Source: Enterococcus sp. 9D6_DIV0238
GTDB taxonomy: Bacteria > Bacillota > Bacilli > Lactobacillales > Enterococcaceae
Length of the DNA: 64,000 nucleotides
Direction: 5' to 3'
Assembly: GCF_002174455.2 (NCBI RefSeq)
Contig: NZ_CP147246.1
Span: forward strand, 2,644,001-2,708,000
The position numbers were made by a program, and so were the translations under genes. Of the stretch, positions 41,617-50,800 are shown piece by piece. How positions within the stretch are numbered: position 1 is the stretch's first letter; the number at the start of each line of letters is the position of its first letter. The notes beneath the pieces are model-generated. The model saw nothing but the letters and a program-made list of their open reading frames with translations, did not search any database and had not been told where the DNA came from.

Positions 41617-43863
41617 ATGAAAAAGGGAAGAAGAAAGAAATTACGTTTTTTTCATTGGATGATGATTGTTGCAAGTTTGATTGGATTAGTTTATTTTGCA
41701 CAGTCGGCACTCTTATATACGAATGCGCCTATCAAAGCTGCTTTGAAGACTGATCTTCAACCTGGGGAAGTGAAATTGAGTAAGACCGCTAAACCGGTAG
41801 AGGGTATGGTCAACCAGTGGGATATCACCGTTCGGATCGAAGGACGTAATCAATTTCCACCGCCGCCAACGGATATTGTTTTAATCATTGATACTTCAGG
41901 AAGTATGGAAGAAAATGATCGAATGATCAAAGCTAAGAGCGCCGCAGAAAAATTTGTAAACATGGTGCTCCACAAAGATTATGTCAATCGAATCGCTTTA
42001 GTTACTTATAATTCCACTGTGACGAATTATACATTCAATCAGGCTGGATGGAGTGATCAATTTGTTGATTACGCCCATAAAAGTCTATTGATCGATAAAA
42101 TCAAAGAATTAGAACCCGTTGTCAACGGAGGAACCTTTACACAAGCTGGAATCAAATCTGCAACAGAAGTCATGGCAAAAGCTACTGGAGAAAAGAGAAA
42201 CATCGTACTTATTTCTGATGGAGTACCAACCTATAGCTATCCGCCTACTGCACCTTATAACCAATTAAGCGGGATGGAGCTTTTTGATTATCCTAGTGGT
42301 GCTGCAGGATATAACTATTATGAAAGTGTCAAAACGATTCCAGAAGCCAATTTTGACTACAGTAAACCTTACGGAAATGGTGCTAAATATCGTATTGGTG
42401 CATTTGCACCAGAATATGAGCAAATGCCCACAGGCTCTAAAAATCGTTTGATGGCCAATCATGCACATAGCGCGATTGCTCAAGCAACCATTACTAAAAA
42501 CGAAAAAATGTCGAATGGTGACTTTTTAGTAACAGATTTCTATACGATCGGTGTGGATTTAGATTCCGCTTCTCAAGATGATGAAATCAAAACGGGGAAT
42601 CAGACCTTGAAAGAAATTGCCTCATCAGAAGATAAATGTTTTGCTGCAACTGCAGATAATTTAGATGACATTTTAAGTGGCATTGCCGGTGAAATCGTCG
42701 GTGCCATCAAATCAGCCCATGTCGTAGATCCGATGGGAACAGGTTTTGTTATGAATGGCAGTGAGTCTGTCACTCAAGGGAATTCTGAAGCGAAGGATGT
42801 TTTAGGTGTAAAAACGATCAATTGGGATGTAGGAACACTCAAAACGCCTGTTTCAAATGATCCAGATGAAGATGTGATGTATGCGGAAATGACCTATCGA
42901 GTAGATGCGACAAATGATGTCTTAAAACCTAATGTGATCGATACAAATGGATTAGCTAAAACAAATGGCAAAACAACGATCGTTTACAAAAGATACGATG
43001 ATACGGTCATACCGTCAGAATTTGAGGTCCCTAGTGTCAAACCAATTATTGTAAGCTTACAAAAGAAACTCCTGGATGAAGACGGTAAGGAAGTGACAGA
43101 GAAGTCTGATTCGTTTGATTTTAAATATGGGAATGATCAATATACAGGGAACGATACATTTACACTTTTCCCGACTGAAGTGAAAAAAATCGTCCATCCA
43201 TGGAAAGCTAGTCAAGAATACACGATTGAAGAACTACTAAAGTCGACACAAGACTATGAGACGCAAATAGAGATCAACGGACAAGTAACAGCAGGAACCA
43301 AAGATGTCTTCAAATTCGATTCGGTAAATGGACAATACACCGATCAACAAATCATTGTCACAAATACAAGAATCGCTCAAATAAGAAAAGTGTATCTAAA
43401 TATTCGACAAGCTGTAATCGGCCCAAATGAAGAGCTGGTGATCCCTTCAAAAGGATATTTTACATCTGATATTGAAAACACTGATCAAACGAGCAATATA
43501 ATTTCTAAAAGCACAACAAAAGATACGCCAGCCGAAGTATCTGAATCCCTATTTATGAAATATGAACTTATGTTGAAAAAAGGAGAAACAAAAGTATCTA
43601 TTAGCGATATCATTCCAGAATACTATCAATTTGCAGGATATATTGTTTCTTCAACGAATCAGAATCTGAATACAACACATATTTCAAGTAATACGAGTGG
43701 ATTAATGAAAACGAATAAGGCAGAACTAGATTATCAAACGAACGAAGAATACTGGCTGACGATGTTTATTACACCAAAATTGGGAACAACTAACGATGGT
43801 GACAAAGAAACATCACCTAGACCTTATAGTTGGGCATACAAAGTAAATCAATTTGGTCAGTAA
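41617..43863 (+). CDS. Secreted von Willebrand factor A-domain protein
   Basis: This 748-residue protein has an N-terminal membrane/signal helix near residues 10-32 and a vWA domain near 85-370. The MIDAS metal site starts at Asp92 (DTSGSMEEN, Asp92-x-Ser94-x-Ser96), and GGTFTQAGI carries the distal Thr. Beta-rich Cna/pilin-like segments follow (about 470-590 and 600-740). vWA proteins often sit at the tips of Gram-positive pili. There is no LPXTG motif at the C terminus, so it is either held by its N-terminal helix or joins the fibre non-covalently. It is the last gene of the SipW operon. AGAAAGAAGG precedes the ATG. Confidence 0.85.
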   Translation: MKKGRRKKLRFFHWMMIVASLIGLVYFAQSALLYTNAPIKAALKTDLQPGEVKLSKTAKPVEGMVNQWDITVRIEGRNQFPPPPTDIVLIIDTSGSMEENDRMIKAKSAAEKFVNMVLHKDYVNRIALVTYNSTVTNYTFNQAGWSDQFVDYAHKSLLIDKIKELEPVVNGGTFTQAGIKSATEVMAKATGEKRNIVLISDGVPTYSYPPTAPYNQLSGMELFDYPSGAAGYNYYESVKTIPEANFDYSKPYGNGAKYRIGAFAPEYEQMPTGSKNRLMANHAHSAIAQATITKNEKMSNGDFLVTDFYTIGVDLDSASQDDEIKTGNQTLKEIASSEDKCFAATADNLDDILSGIAGEIVGAIKSAHVVDPMGTGFVMNGSESVTQGNSEAKDVLGVKTINWDVGTLKTPVSNDPDEDVMYAEMTYRVDATNDVLKPNVIDTNGLAKTNGKTTIVYKRYDDTVIPSEFEVPSVKPIIVSLQKKLLDEDGKEVTEKSDSFDFKYGNDQYTGNDTFTLFPTEVKKIVHPWKASQEYTIEELLKSTQDYETQIEINGQVTAGTKDVFKFDSVNGQYTDQQIIVTNTRIAQIRKVYLNIRQAVIGPNEELVIPSKGYFTSDIENTDQTSNIISKSTTKDTPAEVSESLFMKYELMLKKGETKVSISDIIPEYYQFAGYIVSSTNQNLNTTHISSNTSGLMKTNKAELDYQTNEEYWLTMFITPKLGTTNDGDKETSPRPYSWAYKVNQFGQ

Positions 43864-43885
43864 TAATATAAAAAACAAATAAAAA

Positions 43886-44758
43886 TCAATTAATTTGATT
43901 TGATTGCAAAATACTTTGATAGTCTTCAACGATTTTACAATAATCTAAGGTCTCTAGGATATCTAAGTATTTTGCTATTTCAGGTGTCAATTGTTTAGAT
44001 GTATCAGCTGAATGGGCAATCGCATGATTTAAGCGGGCAATAAGCATTTCAAATAGCCGATAATCTGATTGTGCATTAGCGATGGCAAGTTTAGAAAAAT
44101 CCATGGCATGTTGATAGTCTTTATAATTTAAACATAACGAGGAGAGATTTAAATAAATTCTCAGTTTTGTATCTTGTAAAGTTTCAATTTGATTCAAAGG
44201 ATCGATTTTATCGGTCACTAATGTTCCTAAAGCGATCGCCTCTGAGGGCGAAAAACAATAAAGAGAATTGTTCAAAAGTTTTAGCTCATACAGGTACCAT
44301 TTATCTACACCGATCAAATAGTTTTTGATTGGGCTCATAAGTTGCTGTAAAGAAGGATTTTGCGGTGTTTCTTCGTTTGTAAAATTTATTTGAAGCATCG
44401 CCTGCGTAATCAAAAAAAGATGATAATACTTTTCATTTTTTGTTGTTTGATAGCGTTGATCAGCAAGCTGTTTCAACGTCTCAAGGTAAGCTTTATCTTT
44501 TTTAAAAACAGCATGACTTAATTCGTAGTATAACTGGTTTTCAGCGGGAAAATACTCTGGGTCAAGTAAGTTAAGAAACTCTTCAACAGACAGAAATAGT
44601 TTCTCCAAGATCAATAAGAATTTATCGAATGAGGGCATGCTGACATTTGATTCAATTAAGTAGTAAGTTTGTCTAGTCATTATTCCTGAATAAACATTTT
44701 TTTGGCTGAGACCTTTTTCAATTCTGATTTTTTTTATTAATGATCCATAATTATTCAA
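43886..44758 (-). CDS. Rgg-family transcriptional regulator (RRNPP type)
   Basis: This 290-residue protein has an N-terminal XRE helix-turn-helix (about residues 5-62, LIKKIRIEKGLSQKNVYSGIMTRQTYYLIESN). An all-helical C-terminal region of the Rgg/GadR/MutR kind follows (about 70-285, with KNEKYYHLFLITQAMLQIN and YKDYQHAMDFSKLAIANAQ). Rgg proteins bind short imported peptides. The gene lies between the fibre operon and the SpaA/lanthipeptide genes and is divergent from an 11-codon hydrophobic peptide ORF. It probably controls one or both neighbouring units. AAAGGAG precedes the start. Confidence 0.88.
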   Translation of the reverse strand: MNNYGSLIKKIRIEKGLSQKNVYSGIMTRQTYYLIESNVSMPSFDKFLLILEKLFLSVEEFLNLLDPEYFPAENQLYYELSHAVFKKDKAYLETLKQLADQRYQTTKNEKYYHLFLITQAMLQINFTNEETPQNPSLQQLMSPIKNYLIGVDKWYLYELKLLNNSLYCFSPSEAIALGTLVTDKIDPLNQIETLQDTKLRIYLNLSSLCLNYKDYQHAMDFSKLAIANAQSDYRLFEMLIARLNHAIAHSADTSKQLTPEIAKYLDILETLDYCKIVEDYQSILQSNQIN

Positions 44759-44850
44759 AAAAAAATCTCCTTTCTGGGTATAAAATACTTTACCGACTGA
44801 AAAAATTTACTTCCTGTGTGTTATTATAACAAAAAAATAAATAACTAATT

Positions 44851-44880
44851 AAAAAAGTTAATATTTAGATTAATTTTTTT
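44851..44880. promoter_or_regulatory. AT-rich palindrome between rgg and the peptide ORF
   Basis: AAAAAAGTTAAT (44851-44862) and ATTAATTTTTTT (44869-44880) form 12-base arms with one mismatch around ATTTAG. The place, about 25 bases before the short peptide ORF and about 90 before the rgg start, fits an Rgg operator. AT-rich palindromes also arise by chance, so this is tentative. Confidence 0.4.
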
Positions 44881-44904
44881 AGATTAGGAAGGAGCTGAAT
44901 AAAT

Positions 44905-44940
44905 ATGGTTCTGTTACTTGTATGGTTTATTACATTTTAA
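44905..44940 (+). CDS. Candidate short hydrophobic peptide (SHP-like pheromone), 11 aa
   Basis: The ORF encodes MVLLLVWFITF. AGGAAGGAG (44886-44894) lies ten bases before the ATG, a good ribosome binding site for so short a frame. An in-frame stop just upstream excludes a longer product. It is divergent from an Rgg gene, the classical position of SHP pheromone genes, and is fully hydrophobic. Known SHP precursors are usually about 20 residues with a basic start, so this one is short and lacks that part. It could also be a leader peptide of the SpaA gene. Confidence 0.45.
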   Translation: MVLLLVWFITF

Positions 44941-44989
44941 TTGTCTGTAGAGTTCAAATTAATTAATAGTTAGGGGCGTTTATTAAAGT

Positions 44990-47440
44990 ATGAAACAAAA
45001 GCTTAGTTATGTACTTATTCCATTTATCATGGTTTTCATTGCGTTGGGGTTGCTTAATGGACCAACAGCAGAAGCAACAAGTACGAATGCAACATGGTCA
45101 ACAGCAACAAATTCAACAACAGTTGGTCTTCCCAACTTGGGTGATGTCCAAAATAATGTTTTACAGACTCAACAGCCGACAGCTAGATTTTTAGGCGTAA
45201 CTTGTTATGCAGGTGTTCAAGTAATCAAATATGATTCAAAAACGAATGCAAGATTAGCTGGAGCAGAATTTACGATCTATGATTCATGGGGGCGTGCTGT
45301 TCAAGTCATCCAGTCAAATGCAAACGGGATTGCTCAAACAACTACCTTACCTTTAGGTAACTATTCGATCCGAGAAACAAAAGCACCGAGCGGCTATCAG
45401 CTTGAATCTAGTCGTATGTATTTTTCTCTAATGAGAAGTGGTCAACTACTTTGCTTGACGAAATGTAATGTTCCGCTACCAGAGCAAAAAGGCGGACTGC
45501 AAGTAGTCAAAACGAATGAGTCAAATCAAGTGTTGGCTGGTGCTGTTTTCGATGTATATAATTCCAACAATCAGCTTGTAGGAAGAATTACCACTGGTGC
45601 AAATGGAGTAGCTGCGTTAAGCAATTTACCTTTTGGCACATATAAACTAGTTGAAGTTCAAGCACCAAACGGTTATGAAGTAGATTCAACGCCGAAATAT
45701 GTGACGATTTCTTCAACAAATAAAACTGTAACGATTTATGTCACTAATAAAAAAGCTACAGGTAAGATCTTGATCGTTAAACAAAGTGTGGAAGGCAGAT
45801 TACTATCAGGTGCTACTTTCCAAGTATACAATGCAAACAATCAGTTAGTTGGAACGGTCACTACAAGTGATAGTGGGTTTGCTACGTTGAACGATCTACC
45901 TTATGGCACTTACAAATTAGTTGAAACAAAAGCGCCGGACGGCTATGAACTAGATCCAACACCGCATTATGTCACTATCTCAAAAGATACACCAAATGGG
46001 GTTGCAAGTATTGCCATTGTCAATAAGAAAAAAGTCACGACAGGTAACCTTGAAGTCATCAAAAAAGATGAAGAAGGAAAATTACTTGCAGGAGCAGAAT
46101 TCAATGTATTCAACGCAAATAACCAATTAGTCGGAACGGTTACAACAGATGCAAATGGTGTAGCGACATTAAATGATCTACCTTTTGGCACCTATAAATT
46201 GATTGAAACAAAAGCGCCGGCAGGCTATGAGTTAGATGCGACACCGCATTATGTGACGGTATCTGAAAATGATCCGAACGGAAAAGTCAGCATTACAGTG
46301 GTGAATAAAAAAGAACAAACAACAGGTAACCTTGAAGTCATCAAAAAAGATGAAGAAGGGAAGCTCTTAGCAGGAGCAGAATTCGAAGTATACGATAGTA
46401 ATGATCAGTTAGTAGGGAAAGTTACAACAGATGCTAACGGAGTCGCTACTTTAGCAGATTTACCATATGGTACGTACAAATTGATCGAAACAAAAGCACC
46501 GGACGGTTATGAAATGGATGCGACACCAAAATATGTCACACTTTCTAAAACAGATCCAAACGGCAAAGCAACGATCGAAGTCTTGAATAAAAAAGAAGTC
46601 GTACCTGAGACTGGTTCATTGAAAATCATCAAATATGTTCAAGGATCAGATCCAATCGAATATTTAGCAGATGCAGTCTTTGAAGTCTATGATACAGATA
46701 CACAATTATTAGGCACATATACAACAGATCAAAATGGAGAAATTCTCCTAAATGATTTGGCGCCTGGTAAATATTATGTAATAGAAGTACAAGCACCTCC
46801 TGGTTTTGAAGAAGATACAACCTTCTATGAAATCACGGTAGAAGCTGGAAAAGTTGCTGAAATCAGACATGCCAATGTGAAAAAGGAAAACTTAGGTAGT
46901 CTAAAAGTCACCAAATATGCATTGGATGAAGATGGGTTTGAGACAGAAAATGTTTTACCTAACGCTGAATTTTCAGTAACAGATTCAAATGGGAATGTTC
47001 ATACAGGAACAACGGATGCTAATGGAGAAGTCTTCTTCTCTAACTTGCCGGTAGGTGAGGTTGTCATCGCAGAAACGAAAGCACCGGACGGCTATGAACT
47101 AGATGCTCCACAACAAACCAATACCATTGAAGTCGGTAAAATTGCAGAAAATGTTTTCTACAATAAACCGAAGCAAATTCAAGGACGTGCTTTAGTCTAT
47201 GTCTCAAGTACAGATGCTAAGCAAGTTTTAAGTGGTTTAGAATATCAAATTACTTGTACGAAAGGTAATGCCTTAGAAACAACTGCTATTACCAATAGTT
47301 TTGGCCAAATCAGTATTTACTTACCGCCTGGTGAGTATGAAATTGCGCCATTGATCAAAGCAAAAACAACATCCGTTGTTAAACCAACAAGCTTTAAAAT
47401 CGAACCAAACAAATTTACGATCATTAGATTATCTATTTAA
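44990..47440 (+). CDS. Secreted SpaA/CnaB-repeat adhesin or matrix protein
   Basis: This 816-residue protein has a signal peptide (about 1-30, ending near TAEA) and then about eight prealbumin-like SpaA/CnaB domains of 85-95 residues. Each follows a pattern such as GxLxVxK...LAGAEFxVYDxNxQLVGxVTTDANGVATLxDLPxGTYKLIETKAPxGYE. Domains 4 and 5 are nearly identical over NLEVIKKDEEGKLLAGAEF. The Lys and Glu (ETKAP) positions for intramolecular isopeptide bonds are present. There is no LPXTG motif or C-terminal helix, unlike pilins, so the protein is probably released or bound non-covalently. The start at 44990 has only AGGGG at a long distance. It ends at a terminator just before the lanthipeptide precursor. 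Confidence 0.85.
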   Translation: MKQKLSYVLIPFIMVFIALGLLNGPTAEATSTNATWSTATNSTTVGLPNLGDVQNNVLQTQQPTARFLGVTCYAGVQVIKYDSKTNARLAGAEFTIYDSWGRAVQVIQSNANGIAQTTTLPLGNYSIRETKAPSGYQLESSRMYFSLMRSGQLLCLTKCNVPLPEQKGGLQVVKTNESNQVLAGAVFDVYNSNNQLVGRITTGANGVAALSNLPFGTYKLVEVQAPNGYEVDSTPKYVTISSTNKTVTIYVTNKKATGKILIVKQSVEGRLLSGATFQVYNANNQLVGTVTTSDSGFATLNDLPYGTYKLVETKAPDGYELDPTPHYVTISKDTPNGVASIAIVNKKKVTTGNLEVIKKDEEGKLLAGAEFNVFNANNQLVGTVTTDANGVATLNDLPFGTYKLIETKAPAGYELDATPHYVTVSENDPNGKVSITVVNKKEQTTGNLEVIKKDEEGKLLAGAEFEVYDSNDQLVGKVTTDANGVATLADLPYGTYKLIETKAPDGYEMDATPKYVTLSKTDPNGKATIEVLNKKEVVPETGSLKIIKYVQGSDPIEYLADAVFEVYDTDTQLLGTYTTDQNGEILLNDLAPGKYYVIEVQAPPGFEEDTTFYEITVEAGKVAEIRHANVKKENLGSLKVTKYALDEDGFETENVLPNAEFSVTDSNGNVHTGTTDANGEVFFSNLPVGEVVIAETKAPDGYELDAPQQTNTIEVGKIAENVFYNKPKQIQGRALVYVSSTDAKQVLSGLEYQITCTKGNALETTAITNSFGQISIYLPPGEYEIAPLIKAKTTSVVKPTSFKIEPNKFTIIRLSI

Positions 47441-47467
47441 TCTGTGGGTGTAAATACTAAATTTTGT

Positions 47468-47512
47468 TTTAAGCTGGACGATTGGTGTTCAAAGCAAACG
47501 TCCAGTTTAAAT
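47468..47512 (+). terminator. Terminator after the SpaA-repeat gene
   Basis: TTTAAGCTGGACG (47468-47480) pairs with CGTCCAGTTTAAA (47499-47511). It separates the SpaA gene from the lanthipeptide genes, which must then have their own promoter, read-through aside. Confidence 0.75.
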
Positions 47513-47520
47513 AGATAAAT

Positions 47521-47541
47521 AATAAATGTGCACACTTTATT
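47521..47541. promoter_or_regulatory. Near-palindrome in the lanA promoter region
   Basis: AATAAA and TTTATT arms flank TGTGCACA, itself a perfect 8-base palindrome but offset by one base. It lies 34 bases before the precursor gene's start. An operator or promoter element is possible; I could not assign clear -35 and -10 boxes. Confidence 0.3.
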
Positions 47542-47574
47542 ATTAGGAAAAAACATAATGGGAGGAAAAAAACT

Positions 47575-47763
47575 ATGAACAAAACTGCTGAAAAAAAAGT
47601 TGGAAAATCTTTTGAAGAATTAACACCAGAAGAAATGAATAAAGTACAAGGGAGCTTCTTCGGATGGAGCTGGTCTTCATCTTCATCATCTTCATCATCA
47701 AGTAGCTGTTACTCTACAAGATGTAGCTATAGCTGCTGCTCTTCAAGATGTTGCGGTTGGTAA
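47575..47763 (+). CDS. lanA: Class II lanthipeptide precursor with poly-Ser and Cys-rich core
   Basis: The precursor has 62 residues. The leader (1-27) has the acidic helix SFEELTPEEMNKVQGS typical of LanM substrates and ends in a GS double-glycine-type site for a C39 peptidase. The core (28-62) starts FFGWSW, continues with eleven consecutive serines (34-44), then CYSTRC and SYSCCSSRCCGW. Cysteines are at 45, 50, 54, 55, 59 and 60. Serines are coded by mixed TCT, TCA, AGT and AGC codons. LanM would dehydrate Ser/Thr and join them to Cys; six thioether rings are the maximum. I know no lantibiotic with such a core. GGGAGG precedes the ATG by about ten bases. Confidence 0.88.
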   Translation: MNKTAEKKVGKSFEELTPEEMNKVQGSFFGWSWSSSSSSSSSSSCYSTRCSYSCCSSRCCGW

Positions 47764-47778
47764 TCTAAAATAACTCGA

Positions 47779-47828
47779 TGCTAGATAAGTTGCCTTTAAA
47801 AAAGGCAATTTATCTAGCACTTATTTTT
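47779..47828 (+). terminator. Hairpin between precursor and lanM, likely partial terminator
   Basis: GCTAGATAAGTTGCCTTT (47780-47797) pairs with AAAGGCAATTTATCTAGC (47801-47818) with one G-T pair, followed by ACTTATTTTTAAT. Such hairpins after lanthipeptide precursors let more precursor than enzyme mRNA be made. Confidence 0.75.
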
Positions 47829-47886
47829 AATATGGAACTAATTCAGGAGAATTTACATAAATAAATTGATTTAAAGGAGACTAGCT

Positions 47887-50800
47887 ATGAGTCTTAATAA
47901 TTTAGCTAAAGCAACCTCGATCCGTCAACGATATGATCTATTAAAAAAATACTATGTTGGGAAAACAGAATCACCGAATACCTCATCACTTGAAAACTAT
48001 AAAAAATGGCGAAGCCGACCGACTACGGTAACGGATGAACGATTTGAAGAAATCCTCCAGTCTGCAAGATTGACAAAAGAAGAGTTTGATCTGGCCATCA
48101 AAGAATTGACAGAAGAAGAAAAAGACTATATTTTTTCAGAAATTCAAACAGATGATTGGCTTCAAATGACACAAGAGATTTTGGAACAGGATGATCATCT
48201 TGTCAATGACGTGTTTGACGAAAGCAAAGCTAATTTTACTTATGCCTTACGTCTGCATATCGATTATTTTGAACGGAAGCTCAAAGAAATCTTGAAAGAG
48301 TTTTCAGAAGTAGAGGTGCAAGCGAGCGCAATGATGGATTATGTCGGTGAAGTCATCAATCGATTCATGGATATCGGGCTTAGAACCTATGTATATGATT
48401 TACACGTAACGAAAGAAAAGCTGGAAATAGAGCCGGAACTTGATGAGAAAAAGGCGTTTCAAAAGTACCTCATCTCTCGTTTTGATTCAAAAGAAAAAGT
48501 AGCAGACTTTTTTGCTCACTATCCAGTATTAGCAAGGCTATATGCAGAAACTATCAGCTTTCAGCTTGTTAACTTTAAAGAGCTGATGGAAGCACTTGAT
48601 GAAAGTCAGGATGAATTGAATGACATTTTCAAACTAAGACTTCCTCTTAGTTTGACTGGGTTAAAAATGGGTGCTGGAGATTCACATGATCGTGGGAAAT
48701 CAGTGGCAATTTTAACGTTTCATGGAGAATCAGAACTTGTTTATAAACCAAAAAATTTAGCTATTAGTGAGCGTTTTGATCGGTTTGTGGCAGAGGTACA
48801 AAAATTAGATGCGTCATTTGATTTTTATTTAACAACTAAAATAGTGAAAGAAAACTATTCGTTTGAAGAACGTTTGCTTTATCTGGAATGTGTAACAGAG
48901 GCAGACGTGCATCACTATTATCGTCAATTTGGTCAAACGATTGCTTTAGTATATTTGCTTAACGGTAATGATTTTCATTTAGAAAACGTCCTGGCTTTTG
49001 AAAAGTATCCTGTATTGATCGATTTGGAAACGATCATTCAAAATCATTTTCCAATGCCAGACAGCCAAAATGCGATCGTTAAAGTAATGCAGGAGAATGG
49101 TGAATCCGTAGTGATGAGCGGTTTAGTGCCGATTTATCTTTTTGAAGAACGTGCGGAAGAAGATGTCGAAGGTGCATCAAAAGGAATTCAACTGAGTGCT
49201 TTGAGTGGGGGAGAACAAAAATTACCGTATAAGGTTTTGAAGCTTGTCAATTTTGATTCTGTGAATATGCAGTTTTTATATCAAGAGCATATCACCGATG
49301 CTGCTGAAAATATTCCAATGTATCACGGAGAAAAAGTTGATTTTGTTCCATATATCGACACCATTGTGAAAGGCTTTAAGGAGTTTTCTGCTTTTGCACT
49401 GAATAATCAAGAAACATTGGCGGAAATCGTAGAAAATATTTTTTCAGATTGTCTTGTTCGTAATGTGATCAAAACAACGCAAAGCTATGGAGATCTCCTT
49501 GATTATTCCACACACCCGACATGTATGGTCGACTACATCGAAAGAGAAAAATTATTCGAAAATCTTTGGATGCATGGATATTCCAATGCTCAGCCTGTGC
49601 CGTTTGAAGTAAGAGATATGCTTCAGCATGACGTGCCGATTTTCTTCAATCCTACTAGCAGTCGTGATCTTGTTGCTAGTCAAGGAGAAGTGATCAAGGA
49701 TATGTATCCTGATAGAGCAATCGATTTAGAGGTAGCAAAAGTCAAAGGTTACTCCAAACAAGAAGAAACAGAACAGCTGGATTATTTAAAAACATCCTTT
49801 GGCCTGTATCACTCAACAGATCTCCAAGAAAAACGAGTTCCGTTAAAAGACATCACTGGACAAACGATTTTTGAAAAGGGTGCCTATGCAATTGGTGAAG
49901 CAATCCTTGAAGCTGCCTTTTTGGGAGAAGATTCGATCGCTTGGAAAGATATTGAAGAATCTTCGCCTGACAATTATGTGGTCAATGTGATGAACGAGAA
50001 TTTTTATGATGGTATTACAGGAATGTATTTGTATTTCAGTGAACTCTATTATGCACTAAAAGAGCCGCAATTTAAAGAAGCTTATCAATTAGCCGAAAAG
50101 CTAGTGCTGAAACTTGAAGAAGATTATGTAGACAGTGTTTCTGCATTCTACGGTTCTTTTGCAGCAGTCTATCCTTTACTTTATACCTATAGAATGACCA
50201 AAGAAGAGCAATTGCTGCAGGCTGCGGAATCGATTGCTGAAAAATATATGACCAACTATGATCCGGAAACGATTGAAAGCTATGACTGGAATGGCGGGAC
50301 GGCCTCGATCATTAAAGTTTTTGTGCTTTTATATCAAGAAACGGGGCAGCGGCGCTATTATGATTTTGCGAAACGATTATTATTCGATTTGGACTTAAAC
50401 AAGGTAACGCAAGGTGGATTTGCTCATGGTTATTCAGGAGTGATCCATGCGGCCAATAGTTTGCTGACAGTTACAGATGATCTAGAAGTTGAATTGATCA
50501 TAAAAAAATGTTTGATCAAAGAACGTACCACCTTTGATCCTAAGCAAAAAGGTTGGCTGGATCTCAGACCTGTACCGCCGATGGTCAATGACTTGTGGTG
50601 TTATGGTTCTACGGGGATTGGTTTAGCTTATTTGGATCTTTTGAATACTGGGTTTACGGATTCAAAATTGCAGTCAGAGGTTCAACTTGCGGCAGATCGT
50701 CTACTTGCACAGGATAAAAGAGATGACTGTCTCTGTCATGGAAATTTAGGGGACCTAGCCTTTTTGAATGCTTTCGGAGAAACAACTTTTGCAACTGCTG

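Noticed and set aside
45480..46620. Long repeated DNA segments that could suggest a repeat array or CRISPR
   Set aside because: The repeats follow the reading frame and encode SpaA/CnaB domains of about 90 residues; there are no short direct repeats with unique spacers.
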